Positions 45,649 to 55,511 of a stretch of 64,000 nucleotides of DNA are shown here, in pieces. Origin of the DNA: Desertivirga xinjiangensis. Lineage in GTDB: Bacteria > Bacteroidota > Bacteroidia > Sphingobacteriales > Sphingobacteriaceae. Within the stretch, counting starts at the first letter, position 1. Every line of letters begins with the position of its first letter. A program made the position numbers and the translations under genes. Below the pieces are notes generated by a model that ran no database searches, was not told the DNA's origin, and worked only from the letters and a program-made list of their open reading frames with translations. The stretch covers positions 62,001 to 126,000 of the forward strand of contig NZ_JAFMZP010000002.1 of NCBI RefSeq assembly GCF_024436435.1, written 5' to 3'.

Positions 45649-46737
45649 ATGTCCTTATCGTATAATCGTATAGTAATTAAAATAGGTTCCAATGTATTAA
45701 CAAAGGAAAACGGCCTGCCGGATCTTGAACGAATAGCACATTTGGTGGAGCAGATTTCAGCAATAAAAAAGCAGGGTAAGGAAGTGATCCTGGTGTCGTC
45801 AGGGGCTGTTGCTTCGGGCAGAAGCGTACTTAGTGTATCTGACAAGTTTGATGCAGTGGCTACCAGGCAGCTTTTTGCTTCGATAGGGCAGGTGAAGCTG
45901 ATCAATACCTATTCTGCTTTATTTGAAAAGCAGGGACTCATTTGTGCGCAGGTGCTTGTTACCAAAGAAGATTTTCGTGACAGGCTTCATTACCTGAACA
46001 TGAAGAACTGTTTCAGCATCTTATTCCAGCATAACGTTATTCCTGTGGTAAACGAAAATGATGTTATTTCGGTCACAGAGTTAATGTTCACTGACAACGA
46101 CGAACTGGCTGGTTTGATAGCGTCTATGTTAAATGCAGATGCTTTGATAATTCTTTCAAATGTAAACGGCATTTATAACGGTGATCCGAAGAATCCGGAA
46201 TCAAAAGTGATAGAGGAAATCGGCGATTCAGTAACTGGATTCTCATCATTTATATCAGCTCAAAAATCTCAGTTTGGCCGGGGCGGCATGATGACTAAGT
46301 TCCATATGGCGCATAAGGTGGCCCAGTTAGGTATAGCGGTACATATAGCCAATGGTAAAACGGAGAATATTTTGCTCAAGCTTTTGAAAGAAGAAGTGGT
46401 AAACACCCGCTTCATTCCAACCCGGAATGCTTCAAACAAAAAACGCTGGATAGCTCACTCTGAGAATTATGCAAAAGGTATTGTAAAAATAAATGAAGGG
46501 GCCAAAGCAGCGCTCAACTCTTCAAAAGCAAGTAGTCTGCTTCCCGTAGGGGTGACAGCTATTATTGAAGAATTTCAAAAGGGCGACATCATTAAGCTCG
46601 TTGATGAAAAAGAGAAACTTGTGGGCCTGGGCATCGCCGAATATGGTTCCGACAAAGCTGCCGAACGCTTAGGGCAGAGCAAGCAAAAAGCGTTGGTTCA
46701 TTATGATTATTTATTTTTAAATCCTGACACCTATTAA
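45649..46737 (+). CDS. proB: Glutamate 5-kinase
   Basis: ProB phosphorylates glutamate, the first step of proline synthesis. The 362-aa protein has the amino-acid kinase fold with [40 protein letters not shown] and [12 protein letters not shown], then a C-terminal PUA domain (about 275-362, LPVGVTAI...FQKGDII). Start is ATG 45649; the frame extends to a TTG at 45628. proA follows with one base between stop and start. Confidence 0.96.
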   Translation: MSLSYNRIVIKIGSNVLTKENGLPDLERIAHLVEQISAIKKQGKEVILVSSGAVASGRSVLSVSDKFDAVATRQLFASIGQVKLINTYSALFEKQGLICAQVLVTKEDFRDRLHYLNMKNCFSILFQHNVIPVVNENDVISVTELMFTDNDELAGLIASMLNADALIILSNVNGIYNGDPKNPESKVIEEIGDSVTGFSSFISAQKSQFGRGGMMTKFHMAHKVAQLGIAVHIANGKTENILLKLLKEEVVNTRFIPTRNASNKKRWIAHSENYAKGIVKINEGAKAALNSSKASSLLPVGVTAIIEEFQKGDIIKLVDEKEKLVGLGIAEYGSDKAAERLGQSKQKALVHYDYLFLNPDTY

Positions 46738-46738
46738 G

Positions 46739-47989
46739 ATGGATCTTACAACAATCTTTCAAAATACTCAAAAAGCAAGCAGGGCGCTTGCTATATTAAG
46801 TGCAGACCGTATTAACGCTATATTAATTGATCTTGCCAGAGCCGCTGTTGCGAATGCTCCCATGCTTATAGCCGAAAATGAAAAAGATCTGGCCAGGATG
46901 GATTCTTCAGATCCAAAGTTTGACAGGCTGAAACTTAGCGAAAGCCGTATTTCGGATATTGCAAAAGATATCGAAAACGTCGCCCGTCTTGATTCGCCTT
47001 TAGGCCGGCTATTGCTTGAAAAGGAACTCGCAAACGGGCTAAACCTTAAAAAAGTAAGTGTACCTCTGGGCGTGGTGGGGGTTATTTATGAGGCCCGGCC
47101 GAATGTTACCTTCGATGTTTTTGCTTTATGCTTAAAAACGGGAAATGCTTCTGTTTTGAAGGGTGGGAGCGATGCTTCTTATTCAAACGAGGCTATTATT
47201 GCATTGATCCACGATGTGCTGAAAAAACATGGGGTGGATGTAAATTCAGCTACCTTATTGCCTTCGGACAGGAAAGCTACCGAGGCCCTGTTGACGGCTA
47301 TAGAATATGTGGATGTAATTATTCCACGGGGTAGTCAGCAACTGATCAACTTTGTGCGCCAGAATGCAAAAGTTCCTGTAATTGAGACCGGCGCTGGGAT
47401 AGTTCATACATATGTAGATGCTAATGCCAGCCTTGAGAAGGGAAGGGCTATTATCAATAACTCAAAGACTCGCAGGGTAAGTGTGTGTAATTCCCTGGAT
47501 TGCCTCCTTGTTAATCAAAATCAGCTTGTTAATCTCAGGCAACTTGTGGCACCACTCGTTGAATCAAATGTGCAGCTTTTTGCGGATGCGCGTTCTCATG
47601 CAGTGCTTAAAGGAAGCTATCCTCAAGAGCTTTTAAGCGAGGCAAGGGAAGAACATTTTGGTACCGAGTTTCTCGATTATAAAATGGCTATCAAGACAGT
47701 TGATAGCCTGGACGAAGCGCTTGATCATATCGCCGGCCACAGCTCTAAACACAGCGAAGCGATTATATCGGAAGATGAACAAAATATTGAGCGGTTTTTG
47801 AATTCAGTAGATGCTGCAGCGGTTTACGCCAATAGTTCGACTGCATTTACGGATGGGGCACAGTTTGGCCTTGGCGCAGAGATTGGTATCAGCACCCAAA
47901 AGCTTCATGCCCGCGGCCCGATGGGCCTCGAAGAACTGACAAGTTATAAGTGGATTGTGAGAGGGAACGGACAGGTAAGACCGGCGTAA
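46739..47989 (+). CDS. proA: Gamma-glutamyl phosphate reductase
   Basis: ProA reduces gamma-glutamyl phosphate to the semialdehyde using NADPH. The 416-aa aldehyde-dehydrogenase-fold enzyme shows [23 protein letters not shown], the [12 protein letters not shown] motif and the catalytic Cys in [14 protein letters not shown]. It forms an operon with proB (1-base gap) and ends at a terminator. The third enzyme, ProC, is not nearby. Confidence 0.97.
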   Translation: MDLTTIFQNTQKASRALAILSADRINAILIDLARAAVANAPMLIAENEKDLARMDSSDPKFDRLKLSESRISDIAKDIENVARLDSPLGRLLLEKELANGLNLKKVSVPLGVVGVIYEARPNVTFDVFALCLKTGNASVLKGGSDASYSNEAIIALIHDVLKKHGVDVNSATLLPSDRKATEALLTAIEYVDVIIPRGSQQLINFVRQNAKVPVIETGAGIVHTYVDANASLEKGRAIINNSKTRRVSVCNSLDCLLVNQNQLVNLRQLVAPLVESNVQLFADARSHAVLKGSYPQELLSEAREEHFGTEFLDYKMAIKTVDSLDEALDHIAGHSSKHSEAIISEDEQNIERFLNSVDAAAVYANSSTAFTDGAQFGLGAEIGISTQKLHARGPMGLEELTSYKWIVRGNGQVRPA

Positions 47990-48048
47990 ATTAAATAATT
48001 AACTTTACGTGCTCCTACATAACTTCTGATAAGAACCGCCTTAAAAAC

Positions 48049-48084
48049 AAAAGCCTTTGCAAAAATACTTTGCAAAGGCTTTAA
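48049..48084. terminator. Bidirectional terminator after proBA
   Basis: AAAGCCTTTGCAAA pairs with TTTGCAAAGGCTTT (14 bp) over a short loop, flanked by A-runs and TTTAA. It lies between convergent proA and the DUF6580 gene. Confidence 0.92.
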
Positions 48085-48104
48085 CGAGGCAATAATGTCT
48101 TTAT

Positions 48105-48659
48105 TTAGTTATTCGTTGCTGTGTCTCTTACATGAATACTAGCAAGAGACGGGAAACGTTTTTCGAGGAAATAAAAACCTCCAAACAATAACACTCCGTA
48201 AATAACATCAGCAATCAGCATATTTCTTAAGAAAGGTAATCCCATGATATACGACTCAACAATACCATGAACGTTACGTGGGTACCATGAGTAAAGGAAA
48301 GCAAAATTGGTGATCAGAAAGAACACTACAGCTCCTGCAATAGAAGCCAATGCTATGTTAGCCGGGTTTACCTTATTTCTGATAAAAACGCCGCAGGCCA
48401 CCATGGCTACAAAGCCTGTATAAACCGCCAGGTTAAAACCATTTCCTATAAATACATCCGACAAAGCCATCGCCGCCAGAGGTATTATAAAGGCCAGACT
48501 CTTGTTGTTAAATTGTGAACCCGCAAATATGGCCAGTGCGCCAACCGCAGTGAAATTCCAGATATTAGGTAGCAGTAATGGAAGGGCACGGGTAGCCGCA
48601 GCAACCACAACCAGTAAGCATAACACTAAAAAACGAGTAGATTGCACTTGTTTGATCAT
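48105..48659 (-). CDS. DUF6580-type integral membrane protein
   Basis: A 184-aa membrane protein with five or six hydrophobic helices (about residues 8-28, 34-52, 55-72, 76-92, 100-122, 145-165). The early WNFTAVGALAIFAGSQF and MALSDVF segments are typical of the DUF6580 family, which resembles substrate-binding S components of ECF transporters. No ECF ATPase or T component is adjacent and no riboswitch was found upstream, so a vitamin substrate cannot be proposed. It is monocistronic. Confidence 0.8.
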   Translation of the reverse strand: MIKQVQSTRFLVLCLLVVVAAATRALPLLLPNIWNFTAVGALAIFAGSQFNNKSLAFIIPLAAMALSDVFIGNGFNLAVYTGFVAMVACGVFIRNKVNPANIALASIAGAVVFFLITNFAFLYSWYPRNVHGIVESYIMGLPFLRNMLIADVIYGVLLFGGFYFLEKRFPSLASIHVRDTATNN

Positions 48660-48935
48660 AATACAAAATTAAAAAAAAACTCTATTGTTTAAGCTATTTT
48701 CTAAATATTAGTCAGTAAAGGTGGATCAGGAGATATCTAAATTTGCCTTCTTTGAGCTGCTACCTTGGTCCAGTCCACTATCGGGAGAAAAACGAGGGAA
48801 AGCTAAGCCCCCGGAGATTTCACAAAAAAAACAAAACAAATCGGGGCTTAAGTGTTTTATAATTAATTGACAGCTAAATGTTTATATCATGTATGTTGTC
48901 AATCTCAGACTGCCTAATTTAAAACAATATAAACT

Positions 48936-49043
48936 ATGAAAACAACTACTTTTGTATCCGGCGTTGCAAGGTTTGTGGTTCTGATTGAACTGCTTGCTCT
49001 ATTATTGGCGGTCTTTTTAGGAATACAACTCCTATCCAGATAA
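48936..49043 (+). CDS. Small single-pass membrane protein, 35 aa
   Basis: A 35-codon frame with ATG 48936 encodes a short polar start (MKTTTFVSGVARF), one Leu-rich hydrophobic helix with an internal Glu, and a basic end (LLSR). It is followed 19 bases later by a strong terminator hairpin, which supports independent expression. An imperfect promoter region with inverted ATTGACA/TGTCAAT lies upstream (48866-48903). No family is recognised. Confidence 0.5.
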   Translation: MKTTTFVSGVARFVVLIELLALLLAVFLGIQLLSR

Positions 49044-49060
49044 GATCATTCCCAACAAAA

Positions 49061-49088
49061 AAGGCGCTATATGAAATAGCGCCCTTTA
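49061..49088. terminator. Terminator between the 35-aa gene and mqo
   Basis: GGCGCTAT (49063-49070) pairs perfectly with ATAGCGCC (49076-49083) over ATGAA, flanked by A6 on the left and CTTTAAA on the right. It serves convergent transcription of the small gene and mqo. Confidence 0.85.
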
Positions 49089-49114
49089 AACGTTTAATAT
49101 TATCAGTCTGGATT

Positions 49115-50644
49115 TTACAAGGCCACCTCGGCCTCATGTTCCTTGTTTAACTTAAGAACATCTCCGGTCCAGGTACGGATCTCTTTACAAAGCTCCGGAT
49201 TGGTACTTAGTGGTTTTCCATGAGAAGGAACCATTTGTTTGATCTTTTCCTGCCATTCCTCTGAACTGAATTTTTCTTTAAAACAGCGTTGAAGCAGGTT
49301 GAGCATGATCGAGATTGCTGTTGAGGCTCCAGGAGAAGCTCCTAACAAGGCTGCAATGGAGCCATCGGCAGCACTGACTACCTCTGTGCCGAATTCGAGG
49401 ATTCCCCCATGTTTTTCGTCTTTTTTGATCACTTGAACACGTTGTCCTGCTATTTCCAGCTCCCAGTCCTCCATTTTCGCTTCAGGGAAATATTCACGTA
49501 AAGCTTCAACTCGCTCTTCAGGCGATTGTCTCACTTGTTCGATAAGGTATTTAGTCAGAGCCATATTGTCAAGCCCTGCAGCAAGCATGGGCCTGATATT
49601 GCTGATCTTAACTGATTTGAAGAGGTCAAGAGCAGAGCCTTCTTTTAAGAATTTTGTAGTGAATCCGGCGTAAGGACCAAAAAGCAATGCTTTTTTGCCG
49701 TTAATAAAGCGTGAATCCAAATGAGGAACAGACATAGGAGGAGAGCCTACAGAAGCCTTCCCATATACTTTTGAATGATGTTTTTCTATAATAGCCGGAT
49801 TGGTGCATTTGAGCCACTGCCCGCTTACCGGAAAACCTCCATATCCCTTACCCTCCGGAATGCCCGACTTGATAAGCAATGGTAAAGATCCACCTCCCGC
49901 TCCGATGAACACAAACTTAGCCTTCACCATAGTTTTTTCACCGGAAGTTAGGTTCTTCATTTTTAGGTTCCAAACGCCATTTTTATCCTGCTTCAATTTT
50001 TCAACTTCTTCATTGAAATACAGGTTAACTCCAGACATGGCCTTTAGTTGCTTAAACATGCAGCGCGTAAGTGAACCGAAGTTTACATCAGTTCCGATAA
50101 GCATCCTGGTAGCGGCAACTTTAGTCAAGGGATCGCGTCCCTCCATTACCAGGGGAATCCATTCCTTAAGTTCTTCTATATTATCAGAAAATTCCATCCC
50201 TTTGAATAAAGGGTTTTGAGTTAATGCAGCATAACGTTTCCTAAGAAAATCAACGTTTTCATTCCCCCATACAAAACTAATATGGGGAATAGATTTGATG
50301 AACGTTTCCGGTTTATCCAAAACACCTTTATCCACCAGGTAAGACCAGAATTGTCTTGACTCTTCAAACGACTCGGCAACTTTTATTGCCTTGCTGATAT
50401 TAATTGATCCGTTTTCCAGTTCAGGAGTATAGTTAAGTTCACAGAAAGCTGCATGCCCGGTACCCGCATTATTCCATGCATCCGAGCTTTCTGCTGCCGC
50501 AACGTCGAGTCTTTCGTAAATATCAATCTTAACAGCAGGATCGAGTTCTTTAAGCATCACGCCAAGAGTAGCGCTCATAATACCAGCCCCAATCAATACC
50601 ACATCCGGGCCGTCGTGAGAAATTTTATCGTGTTTCTTTGTCAT
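49115..50644 (-). CDS. mqo: Malate:quinone oxidoreductase
   Basis: Mqo is a peripheral membrane FAD enzyme that oxidises malate to oxaloacetate and reduces quinone. The 509-aa protein has the dinucleotide loop [14 protein letters not shown] near the N terminus, [43 protein letters not shown] and GASPGAST near the end. The frame extends to a TTG at 50680, but ATG 50644 is the standard start. It is divergent from the DUF4202 gene. Confidence 0.96.
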   Translation of the reverse strand: MTKKHDKISHDGPDVVLIGAGIMSATLGVMLKELDPAVKIDIYERLDVAAAESSDAWNNAGTGHAAFCELNYTPELENGSINISKAIKVAESFEESRQFWSYLVDKGVLDKPETFIKSIPHISFVWGNENVDFLRKRYAALTQNPLFKGMEFSDNIEELKEWIPLVMEGRDPLTKVAATRMLIGTDVNFGSLTRCMFKQLKAMSGVNLYFNEEVEKLKQDKNGVWNLKMKNLTSGEKTMVKAKFVFIGAGGGSLPLLIKSGIPEGKGYGGFPVSGQWLKCTNPAIIEKHHSKVYGKASVGSPPMSVPHLDSRFINGKKALLFGPYAGFTTKFLKEGSALDLFKSVKISNIRPMLAAGLDNMALTKYLIEQVRQSPEERVEALREYFPEAKMEDWELEIAGQRVQVIKKDEKHGGILEFGTEVVSAADGSIAALLGASPGASTAISIMLNLLQRCFKEKFSSEEWQEKIKQMVPSHGKPLSTNPELCKEIRTWTGDVLKLNKEHEAEVAL

Positions 50645-50875
50645 TGTTGTTTTTTGAGCTTTCAAAGCTTGTATAAACAAATACCGTGCGCTTTTATCAG
50701 GAATGTAAAAGGTATAGCATGTATTTGTAATATCATCATTCTTCGCATAATCTGATTAATACATCTACAGAATATTCCCCAGTTAAATATGACTGGGTGC
50801 GGAGCCGCAAAGATAAAAAAGTATTATTATTGTTTTTGAAAATAAGCCGGTAGATTTATAAAAGAACAGACAAAA

Positions 50876-51469
50876 ATGGCACAAAACAGACTATTAAACG
50901 CTTTCGAACTCTTCGATGCATACAATAAAAAGGATCCTAATAAAATTACATGGGAGGGAGTGCTTTATCCGGCCGAATACTTCTATGCCATAAAGCTTTA
51001 CGACTGGGTTCAGAAACTTCAGCCTGAAGCTGGTGAAGCACTTTTACTGGCTTCCCGCTGTCAGCATATCGGCAGATGGGAAGTGCCCCGCGATACCTAC
51101 CCTCAAAACAAGGCAGGTTACCTGAACTGGAGGTCTAATTTAGGACGCTACCATGCCCAGAAAGCAGCACAATTGCTTTTTGAAGCAGGCTATTCAGAAA
51201 CCGAGATTGAAGAAGTAAAGACTATTGTTTTAAAACAGCAGATCAAGACTGATCCGCGTGTGCAGACAATAGAAGATGCCTTGTGCCTGGTTTTTCTTGA
51301 GTTTCAATATGAGGAGTTTATTGGAAAACACGAAGATGCAAAGGTGGTCAGGATACTTCAGAAAACCTGGGCGAAAATGAGCGAAGCCGGACATCATGCC
51401 GCTCTAGGACTTAAATATTCTGATAAAGGTTTCAGTCTGATTAAAGAAGCGCTGGGACTTACTGAGTAG
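50876..51469 (+). CDS. DUF4202 domain protein
   Basis: A 197-aa soluble, mostly helical protein of the DUF4202 family. Characteristic segments are LLASRCQHIGRWEVPRDTYP (residues about 56-75) with an HD-like His/Asp pattern, and VLKQQIKTDPRVQTIEDALCLVFLE (about 117-141), which suggest an HD-hydrolase-like fold. No substrate is established. It is divergent from mqo and followed by the GC-rich hairpin repeat. Confidence 0.85.
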   Translation: MAQNRLLNAFELFDAYNKKDPNKITWEGVLYPAEYFYAIKLYDWVQKLQPEAGEALLLASRCQHIGRWEVPRDTYPQNKAGYLNWRSNLGRYHAQKAAQLLFEAGYSETEIEEVKTIVLKQQIKTDPRVQTIEDALCLVFLEFQYEEFIGKHEDAKVVRILQKTWAKMSEAGHHAALGLKYSDKGFSLIKEALGLTE

Positions 51470-51484
51470 TTTGCAGTAATTGTC

Positions 51485-51559
51485 GAGAGCACACGCGGCA
51501 CGTGTGCGCTAGTATACGTTTACTTGCTGGCGTACGCGTGCCGTGTGTGTCGTGTTCTC
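51485..51559. repeat. GC-rich inverted repeat, second copy
   Basis: An imperfect inverted repeat extends from GAGAGCACACGCGGCACG to CGTGTGTGTCGTGTTCTC. Its left arm alone folds GCACACG (51489-51495) with CGTGTGC (51501-51507). The right arm contains GCTGGCGTACGCGTGCC, matching the element at 33859-33890. Confidence 0.7.
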
Positions 51560-51706
51560 TGTGACAAAATCACTGAGAAATTAATTCTCGAATTTGTGTA
51601 TACTTGTTAAGCTTTTTAAACAGCTCTACTATATGATACTTAAGAAGAAAAAAAATGTAACCAGAGTTTTCCTTTTCCGTACAAGCAAGTATCTATTTAA
51701 AACACT

Positions 51707-51829
51707 ATGTATCTAATCACATCGCCAATGTTCAGCTTTCTTTCTGTCTTATTGATCTTAAGTCTTATCTATATGGTGTATACTGTAGTGTATGCAAAAC
51801 CGGTTGATAAAGACGATGAAGATTTTTAG
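51707..51829 (+). CDS. Small single-pass membrane protein with acidic tail, 40 aa
   Basis: A 40-codon frame from ATG 51707 encodes one hydrophobic helix (about residues 9-29) and an acidic end (KPVDKDDEDF). Its stop lies 4 bases before the convergent WcaJ-like gene's stop. Composition is typical of small membrane proteins; there is no clear ribosome-binding site and no recognised family. Confidence 0.42.
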   Translation: MYLITSPMFSFLSVLLILSLIYMVYTVVYAKPVDKDDEDF

Positions 51830-51833
51830 CTGA

Positions 51834-53222
51834 TCAGTACGCGCTTTCTTCTCCCTTTAGCATGTTAATTATAGTTAAAAAAACTATTTTAACATCAAGC
51901 ATTGCCGACCAGTTCTCCAGGTACCAGATGTCGTGCTCGACACGTTTTTCCATCAGCTCCAGATTTATGGTCTCGCCTCTGAATCCATTTACCTGCGCCC
52001 ATCCGGTGATCCCGGGTTTCAGGTAATGTCTCACCATATACTTATCGATAATTGCACGATATTGTTCAGTATGTTTTAGCATATGGGGACGTGGACCAAC
52101 AACGCTCATATTACCCAGTAATACATTAAAAAACTGGGGCAGCTCATCCAGGCTTGTTTTTCGCATGAAGCGTCCGATACGGGTTACACGGTCGTCATTT
52201 TTAGTAGCTTGCTTCGCATCACTGTCCTTGTTCATTTTCATGCTTCTAAACTTGTAGCACCAGAACATTTCATTGTTCCGGCCGCTCCTTAGTTGCTTGA
52301 ACAATACGGGACCAGGACTTTGCAGCTTAATGATGATAGCCAGGATAGGGTATAACCAGCTCAAAACAAAAATGATCACTGCTGAACTGAACAAAATGTC
52401 GGCCAGGCGCTTGCGAAAGCGGCTATGCATTTGCTCCAGCGGCTCTTTCCGCATACTGATCACCGGGAACTCTCCCATATAATTGATAGTAAAAGGAGAA
52501 GCTATTGATTGGCTGAAGTCGGGCACGAATTTTAATCGCACACACTGACGTTCTGCCTCCTGCATCAGGCTTCCGGCTTCCGACAACTTATCGGCTGTAA
52601 GTGAGACATAGACTTCTTTGATGCCATTATCTGCAGCTCTTTTTATCTGTTCGCAGGCCGCGGGGAGCAATTGTCCATTGTTATCTACAAACATATAGTC
52701 GTCCTGATCAAGGAAACCTTCAAAGTTATAGTGTGTGTCTTTTTCAAAGAAGGTAGCTAATCTGAGGCTTGTATTGTTCCTGCCCATAACAGCAACGGGC
52801 TTTCTTATTTTGAAATGTTTACTCAGTATATTCTCAATTACAGTAAGTAAAAACCGGCTGATCAGGAGATTAACTGCAAAAAATGTATAAAATAAACCGA
52901 GGAACACCCTTGAGATCTGCTGGTCTTTGGAAAAGGAAAGGAAAAATACCCAAAACACCATATGTAAGAACATACTTTTCCAGCTCGCCCGGTACACATT
53001 TTCCAGACTCATGATAGTCTTTTTCGAGTACAGTGTGAGCATATTAGAACTCAGCAGCCATAAAATATTAATATTGATCAGATATTGACGATAATGATCA
53101 AAAAACAGGGCTTTGTCCAGATTATTGCCCATGTAAAAGGCAAGAAAAAAAGAAAAATTGAGTATAAGTAAATCAGTGCCTCCTAACAAGAGGCGCAGAG
53201 AGTATAGGTAGCGACTTTGCAT
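51834..53222 (-). CDS. Undecaprenyl-phosphate sugar phosphotransferase (WcaJ-like)
   Basis: The initiating enzyme of the polysaccharide repeat unit, moving a sugar-1-phosphate to undecaprenyl phosphate. Residues 1-130 hold four membrane helices, followed by a cytoplasmic CoA-binding-like region (about 140-240), a fifth membrane segment near 275-300, and the C-terminal bacterial sugar-transferase domain with [22 protein letters not shown] and [10 protein letters not shown]. Length (462 aa) is standard. Although initiating, it is the most distal gene of the locus, 250 bases after the WecG-type gene, and may have its own promoter. Confidence 0.93.
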   Translation of the reverse strand: MQSRYLYSLRLLLGGTDLLILNFSFFLAFYMGNNLDKALFFDHYRQYLININILWLLSSNMLTLYSKKTIMSLENVYRASWKSMFLHMVFWVFFLSFSKDQQISRVFLGLFYTFFAVNLLISRFLLTVIENILSKHFKIRKPVAVMGRNNTSLRLATFFEKDTHYNFEGFLDQDDYMFVDNNGQLLPAACEQIKRAADNGIKEVYVSLTADKLSEAGSLMQEAERQCVRLKFVPDFSQSIASPFTINYMGEFPVISMRKEPLEQMHSRFRKRLADILFSSAVIIFVLSWLYPILAIIIKLQSPGPVLFKQLRSGRNNEMFWCYKFRSMKMNKDSDAKQATKNDDRVTRIGRFMRKTSLDELPQFFNVLLGNMSVVGPRPHMLKHTEQYRAIIDKYMVRHYLKPGITGWAQVNGFRGETINLELMEKRVEHDIWYLENWSAMLDVKIVFLTIINMLKGEESAY

Positions 53223-53461
53223 AATAATTCCTTGTTAGGTAAAAAGTTTAACAATTTTGATTTAAAGCCTAAGCTTCAACCGGGATGTTATAGCTTACCT
53301 CACTTCGGAATCGCGACTGATAGTTGAGTAAATAGTTTGCTTTTCATAGATGTAGATTTTAAAAGTAGATGTTCGAATACAGGTAGAATAAGGTAGATAG
53401 AGTATTTTATTTTTTTCGTTATTTCATAAATAAAATGTTATCATTTTGTTTTGTTTTTTGC

Positions 53462-53469
53462 CAAAAGTA
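53462..53469 (-). promoter_or_regulatory. Possible -7 box upstream of the WcaJ-like gene
   Basis: On the minus strand TACTTTTG matches TAnnTTTG at the very end of the WecG-type gene. It would give a leader of about 230 bases before the WcaJ-like ATG at 53222. The -33 match is poor. Confidence 0.3.
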
Positions 53470-53473
53470 TACA

Positions 53474-54223
53474 TTATTTCTGGATTTGTTGAAATTTCTT
53501 ATTTACCAGGATGTATGCAAATAGCGGGCCATAATATAAATATCTTTTCCACATTCGCTTCGGTTCGTTAAAAAGTCGAACAAACCATTCCAATCCCATC
53601 TTTATCCAGAACTGGTGAGGCCTTTTTACGGTTCCTGCATAAAAATCAAAGACAGCACCAATAGAACATATAATCGTTGCATTGAGGCTGGCCTTATGCG
53701 CATGCGCCCATTTCTCCTGTTTAGGAGCAGTCATTCCTACAAATAGGACATCGGGTGAAAATCTGTTCACCATTTCAATCATACGGTTGTTGTCTGCTTC
53801 TGTGAATTCTTTCTTAAAGGGCGGCGAATATGATCCCACGCTGATTCCAGGGTATTCTTTATTTACCCTTGCTTTGATTTTTTCAAGGGTGCTTTCTGAG
53901 GCCCCAAGATAAAAACAGCTGCCTTTCTCTCTGTCTAATTTTTCCAGAAGATGTTTGTGAAGATCTGCCCCGGCAATCTTTTGAATACTCCGGCCCGTAA
54001 GAAATTTAGACGCCAAAGTGATCCCTATACCGTCGGGCAGTAAGATATCCGACTCTGCCAGAGCTTTTTTGAAGGCATCGTCTTTTTTAGTTACAATATA
54101 TGAGTATTGATTGATCGTATTGATCAGTGTTTTTTTGCTTAAATCAAGCTGCTCTAGTCCTTGATTATATACAGGAAAGTCTAACACTTCAGTTTGAGCC
54201 TTATTTGTAATATCTTGTTTCAT
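53474..54223 (-). CDS. WecG/TagA/CpsF-family glycosyltransferase
   Basis: A 249-aa GT26 enzyme that adds ManNAc, ManNAcA or a similar sugar to the lipid-linked intermediate. Family signatures are LPDGIGITLASKFL (near residue 55), AGADLHKHLLEK, GASESTLEKIK, the VGMTAPKQEKWAHAH motif and the terminal GLEWFVRLFNEPKRMWKRYL. It lies in the polysaccharide locus 32 bases after a GT4 gene. The acceptor and sugar are not defined by sequence. Confidence 0.93.
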   Translation of the reverse strand: MKQDITNKAQTEVLDFPVYNQGLEQLDLSKKTLINTINQYSYIVTKKDDAFKKALAESDILLPDGIGITLASKFLTGRSIQKIAGADLHKHLLEKLDREKGSCFYLGASESTLEKIKARVNKEYPGISVGSYSPPFKKEFTEADNNRMIEMVNRFSPDVLFVGMTAPKQEKWAHAHKASLNATIICSIGAVFDFYAGTVKRPHQFWIKMGLEWFVRLFNEPKRMWKRYLYYGPLFAYILVNKKFQQIQK

Positions 54224-54255
54224 ATGTAATCGTTTTTATCATTGATAATTGAAAT

Positions 54256-55452
54256 TTAAGCCACAGGACGGGCGTATTCCTCCTCCTTATGTACATGGCG
54301 GGCTTTAATAATAGCTGAATTATAAATAGCCAATTGCGTGCTCAGGTTAATATTAGGAGTATATTTATCTTCATAAGTTTCCCGGGCATTAAAAAAGAAA
54401 TTGTCCTTCGACTCCAGCGAGTTCCAGTGGTCCAGCTTATCTCTCAGGTCATTGTGATTGCCTGCTTCAAAGAATAATCCATTATGGTGATCCTTGATCA
54501 ATGTTTCCATGGCGCCCAGTTTACTTGAAATTACAGGGGTACCCGTCGAAAAGGCTTCATGAATGGTCATGGGCATGCCCTCATACCACATAGAAGGGAA
54601 GATGAGTGCTGTCGATCTTTTTAAGATGCTGATGATCTGATTGTTTGATCTTAATCCGAGGTATTTGATGTTGGGATTTTCTTTTTCCGCTTTTAGAACT
54701 TTTCCCTTAAGTGGGCCGTCTCCGATGATCTGTAACTGGTGCTCTGTACCCGCAAAAGCCTTTAGTAAAACCTCTATACCCTTATCCTGAGTTAGGCGGC
54801 CGACATATAGAAATTGCGTGCTCCGGTTTTTTAGGTTGTAACCTTTATCTTCTACGAAGTTTGGTTTAACACTTATCTGGTCGGCCCTGAGGTTTAATGC
54901 CGAATTCAAAAAGAGGTTGCGGGCAAAGGGGGTGAGGGCAATATACTGGTCTACGGCGTTCCATGTTTTAAGCAACTTGTGAAAGTATACCGTAAAAGCC
55001 AGCCAGAATGTTTGGACAGCTGAGTTTCTGTAAACTTTGTTTACTACGGCTTTCCATGGGAAACCGGGTTTTAAACTTTCCTCAAAGATACGTCCTTTAT
55101 GAAATAAGGTACCCGAAGGACATAGAAGGCGGTAATTGTGCAGCGTGAGCACCAGGGGAACTCCCAGTTTTTTTACCACCCGGATAAGGAGGGGAGAGCC
55201 GCCAAAATACCAGTTATGAATGTGTACAACATCTGGCTTATGTTGAATGATCAGCTTTTTCAAGCGGGCAGCAGCGCTGAAGTTCCAGGGTGCCAGTAAG
55301 AACTTCAATGCTGTTTTGAATTTGTTGCCGCCATTACTGAAGCTTACTTTATGTATGTCGGTATGCGACGACAAAAGTTCATACTCATTGTGGAAGACTG
55401 AATCTTCACCGCCTCGTTCGGTGTAGGCCGTATGCACAAAAAGTATTTTCAT
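54256..55452 (-). CDS. GT4 family glycosyltransferase
   Basis: A 398-aa retaining GT-B enzyme. The N terminus MKILFVHTAYTERGGEDSV is typical of GT4; VVHIHNWYFGGSP follows near residue 85, and the C-terminal half has the nucleotide-sugar region YVGRLTQDKGIEVLLKAF and the EX7E motif in MPMTIHEAFSTGTPVISS. ATG 55452 is chosen over ATG 55488 because it begins exactly at the first Rossmann strand. Part of the polysaccharide operon. Confidence 0.92.
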   Translation of the reverse strand: MKILFVHTAYTERGGEDSVFHNEYELLSSHTDIHKVSFSNGGNKFKTALKFLLAPWNFSAAARLKKLIIQHKPDVVHIHNWYFGGSPLLIRVVKKLGVPLVLTLHNYRLLCPSGTLFHKGRIFEESLKPGFPWKAVVNKVYRNSAVQTFWLAFTVYFHKLLKTWNAVDQYIALTPFARNLFLNSALNLRADQISVKPNFVEDKGYNLKNRSTQFLYVGRLTQDKGIEVLLKAFAGTEHQLQIIGDGPLKGKVLKAEKENPNIKYLGLRSNNQIISILKRSTALIFPSMWYEGMPMTIHEAFSTGTPVISSKLGAMETLIKDHHNGLFFEAGNHNDLRDKLDHWNSLESKDNFFFNARETYEDKYTPNINLSTQLAIYNSAIIKARHVHKEEEYARPVA

Positions 55453-55511
55453 GTCAGCGTTTTTATGCTTGGAGATATATACTTCCATTTATTAAGGGCG
55501 GAGAATTAGTA

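Noticed and set aside
48716-48800. Short minus-strand peptide-like stretch (VDWTKVAAQ) suggesting a transposase or gene remnant
   Set aside because: The frame is closed by a stop just upstream and no further similarity to a transposase can be followed.
48660-48935. Possible cobalamin or other riboswitch upstream of the DUF6580 membrane gene
   Set aside because: No conserved aptamer box could be recognised on the minus strand.
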